7,760 nt of DNA, from NCBI GenBank assembly GCA_003170655.1, contig PMYY01000207.1:3463-11222 (forward strand). The letters run 5' to 3'. This document shows, piece by piece, positions 6,534-7,760 of the stretch. The DNA is from Nitrospiraceae bacterium (lineage in GTDB: Bacteria; Nitrospirota; Thermodesulfovibrionia; Thermodesulfovibrionales; Dissulfurispiraceae). The position numbers were made by a program, and so were the translations under genes. How positions within the stretch are numbered: the first letter of the stretch is position 1; each line of letters begins with the position of its first letter. The notes under the pieces are model-generated. The model searched no databases, was not told where the DNA came from, and was given only the letters and a program-made list of their open reading frames with translations.

Positions 6534-7541
6534 TTAAAGGCCAAGCCTCTTCATCTTTTCGATAAGGGTAGTCCTGTTGATATTCAGGTACTTCGCAGCT
6601 TGACTCTTCACCCTGCCGTGGATCTGAAGGGCGTGAAGCAAAAGCCTCTTTTCGTATTCAACCAGTGCTGAATTAAGATCGATCCCCTGGACGAAAGGAT
6701 TAACGTCAGGGTCATCGTTAGGGTCGTCGATCTCTGGCAGCGCCGGGAGTTTCTTGCCTGTCATTTTTTCCGAAAGGTCGTAAGGCGTTACGACGTCATC
6801 ATCTTTGAGCACCAGCAGCCTTTCGAGTGTATTTTCGAGTTCCCTCACGTTACCAGGCCATCCATAATCCATAAATACCCGAAGTGCTTCATTCGAAATT
6901 TTCAGCGGAGCGTGCTCGAAACGCAGGGCGTGCTTTTCCATGAAATAATCGCACAGGATCGGCAGGTCTTCGGTCCGTTCCCGCAGTGGCGGAATCTCTA
7001 TCGGGATGACATTTATGCGGTAATAGAGGTCTTCCCTGAACCTGCCCGCCTTTACCGCCTCTTCGAGGTTCTGGTTTGTTGCCGAGATGACCCGCACATC
7101 GACATTTACGGTCTTGCTGCCCCCTATCCTCTCAAAAGACCTTTCCTGAAGAACCCTTAGGAGCTTTACCTGTAGCATCGGCGACATCTCGCCGATTTCG
7201 TCAAGGAAAACCGTGCCACCCTCCGCAAGCTCAAAACGGCCAGTACGGGATGCTATGGCACCCGTAAATGCACCCTTTTCATGGCCGAATAGCTCGGATT
7301 CGAGAAGTTCCGCAGGGATTGCGCCGCAATTGACAGGGATGAAGTTTTTAGCGGCCCTCTTACTGCTGTAATGGATTGTCTTGGCTACCAGCTCCTTGCC
7401 GGTGCCGCTTTCGCCAAGTACCAAAACAGTGCTGTTCGACTGAGAAACTTTTGAAATCAAATTATAAATACGTTTGATCGACTGAGAAGCGCCAACTATC
7501 GGTGGGACCTTGGGATGGACTGACGGCTCATCGTTACCCAT
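6534..7541 (-). CDS. Sigma-54 activator without a receiver domain (FleQ/FlrA-like)
   Basis: This is an AAA+ enhancer-binding protein that remodels sigma-54 RNA polymerase, plausibly the top regulator of the flagellar genes. It has 335 residues. After only about 15 residues the AAA+ domain begins (IVGASQSIKRIYNLISKV). Walker A GESGTGKE is at 43-50, the sigma-54 loop GAFTGA at 90-95, Walker B VFLDEI at 111-116, REDLYYRINVIPIEIPPLRER at about 169-189 and WPGNVRELEN at 228-237. A Fis-type HTH closes the protein (VKSQAAKYLNINRTTLIEKMKRLGL), and its NRTTLxEKM helix recalls FleQ/FlrA. Those homologues carry an N-terminal receiver-like domain of about 130 residues that is absent here. The ATG has no Shine-Dalgarno sequence, and the frame stays open 14 codons upstream to a TAA at 7584-7586. 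The gene may be naturally short (as PspF is) or shortened by the adjoining IS607 element. Role in flagella is inferred from neighbours. Confidence 0.88.
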   Translation of the reverse strand: MGNDEPSVHPKVPPIVGASQSIKRIYNLISKVSQSNSTVLVLGESGTGKELVAKTIHYSSKRAAKNFIPVNCGAIPAELLESELFGHEKGAFTGAIASRTGRFELAEGGTVFLDEIGEMSPMLQVKLLRVLQERSFERIGGSKTVNVDVRVISATNQNLEEAVKAGRFREDLYYRINVIPIEIPPLRERTEDLPILCDYFMEKHALRFEHAPLKISNEALRVFMDYGWPGNVRELENTLERLLVLKDDDVVTPYDLSEKMTGKKLPALPEIDDPNDDPDVNPFVQGIDLNSALVEYEKRLLLHALQIHGRVKSQAAKYLNINRTTLIEKMKRLGL

Positions 7542-7547
7542 GTCATA

Positions 7548-7576
7548 ATTCTGACATAGAAGCCGGAAAAGGTCAA
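7548..7576 (-). promoter_or_regulatory. Weak candidate sigma-70 promoter for the receiver-less activator
   Basis: The minus strand has TTGACC (7571-7576), a 17-base spacer and CAGAAT (7548-7553), followed by six bases and the ATG. The -35 is good (five of six) and the -10 is poor (four of six). If used, the transcript would begin at or next to the ATG, which would agree with the missing Shine-Dalgarno sequence. Confidence 0.25.
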
Positions 7577-7621
7577 TAGATTTTTATGAATATTTCCATA
7601 TCCTATATATATCCCATTCGG

Positions 7622-7681
7622 ATTATAGTATAATTAATCTTCAATTACGCTATAGACAACTATAAACATATATAGTATAAT
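7622..7681 (+). repeat. 11-bp direct repeat and palindrome in the IS607 left-end region
   Basis: TATAGTATAAT occurs at 7624-7634 and again at 7671-7681, 47 bases apart. The first copy is part of a 13-base palindrome ATTATA-G-TATAAT (7622-7634), and the second contains the -10 box of the transposase promoter. Further CTATA/TATAG pieces lie between them. These could be binding sites for the recombinase at the element's left end. The exact end of the element is not visible. Confidence 0.55.
7653..7681 (+). promoter_or_regulatory. Strong sigma-70 promoter of the transposase gene, predicted leaderless
   Basis: TAGACA (7653-7658, five of six to TTGACA), a 17-base spacer, then a perfect TATAAT (7676-7681). 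Only AACTC separates the -10 box from the ATG at 7687, so transcription should start at the ATG itself. There is no Shine-Dalgarno sequence, which agrees with leaderless translation. Confidence 0.6.
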
Positions 7682-7686
7682 AACTC

Positions 7687-7760
7687 ATGAAGCTGTCAAC
7701 ATATGCGAAGCAATTAGGCATCAGCTACCAGACAGCATGGAGGTTGTTCAAGGACGGCAA
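7687..7760 (+). CDS. tnpA: IS607-family serine recombinase TnpA (partial, N-terminus only)
   Basis: Twenty-four codons and two bases of a gene that leaves the right edge, beginning MKLSTYAKQLGISYQTAWR and continuing LFKDGK. This is the typical start of IS607-type transposases: a MerR-like winged-helix DNA-binding domain (helix-turn-helix at about residues 4-20) that precedes the serine-recombinase catalytic domain, the reverse of the usual resolvase order. In this family the enzyme moves the element through a circular intermediate, without target duplication, and a tnpB gene for an RNA-guided nuclease often follows. Neither the catalytic domain nor tnpB is inside the window. It is transcribed away from the flagellar genes from its own promoter. 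A stand-alone recombinase or a domesticated copy cannot be excluded from so short a piece. Confidence 0.8.
   Translation, partial: MKLSTYAKQLGISYQTAWRLFKDG

Larger units (their letters stand above)
7577..7760 (+). mobile_element. Left part of a probable IS607-family element (boundary uncertain)
   Basis: From about 7577 rightwards the DNA becomes markedly AT-rich compared with the flagellar genes, and it then carries the repeats, promoter and start of tnpA. The left boundary is inferred from this composition change and is not marked by a visible terminal inverted repeat or target duplication, neither of which is expected for IS607 elements. Confidence 0.45.

Overview
This window is a flagellar locus from a Gram-negative bacterium that uses sigma-54, and it is bordered on the right by the start of an IS607-family transposable element. 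Seven complete genes and one partial gene all read leftwards on the minus strand. One partial gene reads rightwards at the extreme right. GC content is moderate in the genes and drops sharply in the roughly 110 bases before the transposase. The gene mix resembles Deltaproteobacteria-type groups (Desulfobacterota) or Nitrospirota: an NtrC-type master regulator, a FleS/FleR (FlgS/FlgR)-type two-component pair, then flgB-flgC-fliE-fliF. That taxonomic guess is inference only.

Layout in transcription order, right to left. (1) At 6534-7541 lies a sigma-54 activator with only an AAA+ domain and a Fis-type HTH, resembling FleQ/FlrA but without a receiver domain. (2) At 4703-6334 lies an exported TPR-repeat protein. 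(3) At 3516-4706 lies a cytoplasmic PAS histidine kinase. (4) At 2215-3519 lies a full receiver/AAA+/HTH response regulator. Genes 2, 3 and 4 are joined by ATGA stop/start overlaps and look like one translationally coupled operon. (5) At 1-2129 lie flgB, flgC, fliE and the N-terminal two thirds of fliF, encoding the proximal rod, the MS-ring/rod junction and the MS ring. fliF runs off the left edge.

Two candidate sigma-54 (-24/-12) promoters fit the genes: one before the TPR-kinase-regulator operon (6375-6390) and one before flgB (2188-2203). Together with the two sigma-54 activators this suggests a compact cascade like FlrA->FlrBC->class III genes in Vibrio or FleQ->FleSR in Pseudomonas. The first activator would turn on the two-component operon, and the phosphorylated second activator would turn on the rod/MS-ring operon.

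At the right edge, 7687-7760 encodes the N-terminus of an IS607-type serine recombinase (TnpA), transcribed away from the flagellar genes. Its promoter is a near-consensus sigma-70 promoter placed so close to the ATG that the mRNA should be leaderless. The AT-rich spacer carries an 11-bp direct repeat and a palindrome that may belong to the element's left end. This element abuts the receiver-less regulator, which raises the possibility that the insertion shortened or re-promoted that gene. No RNA genes, CRISPR arrays or strong intrinsic terminators were seen, and no stretch over 300 bases lacks a gene.
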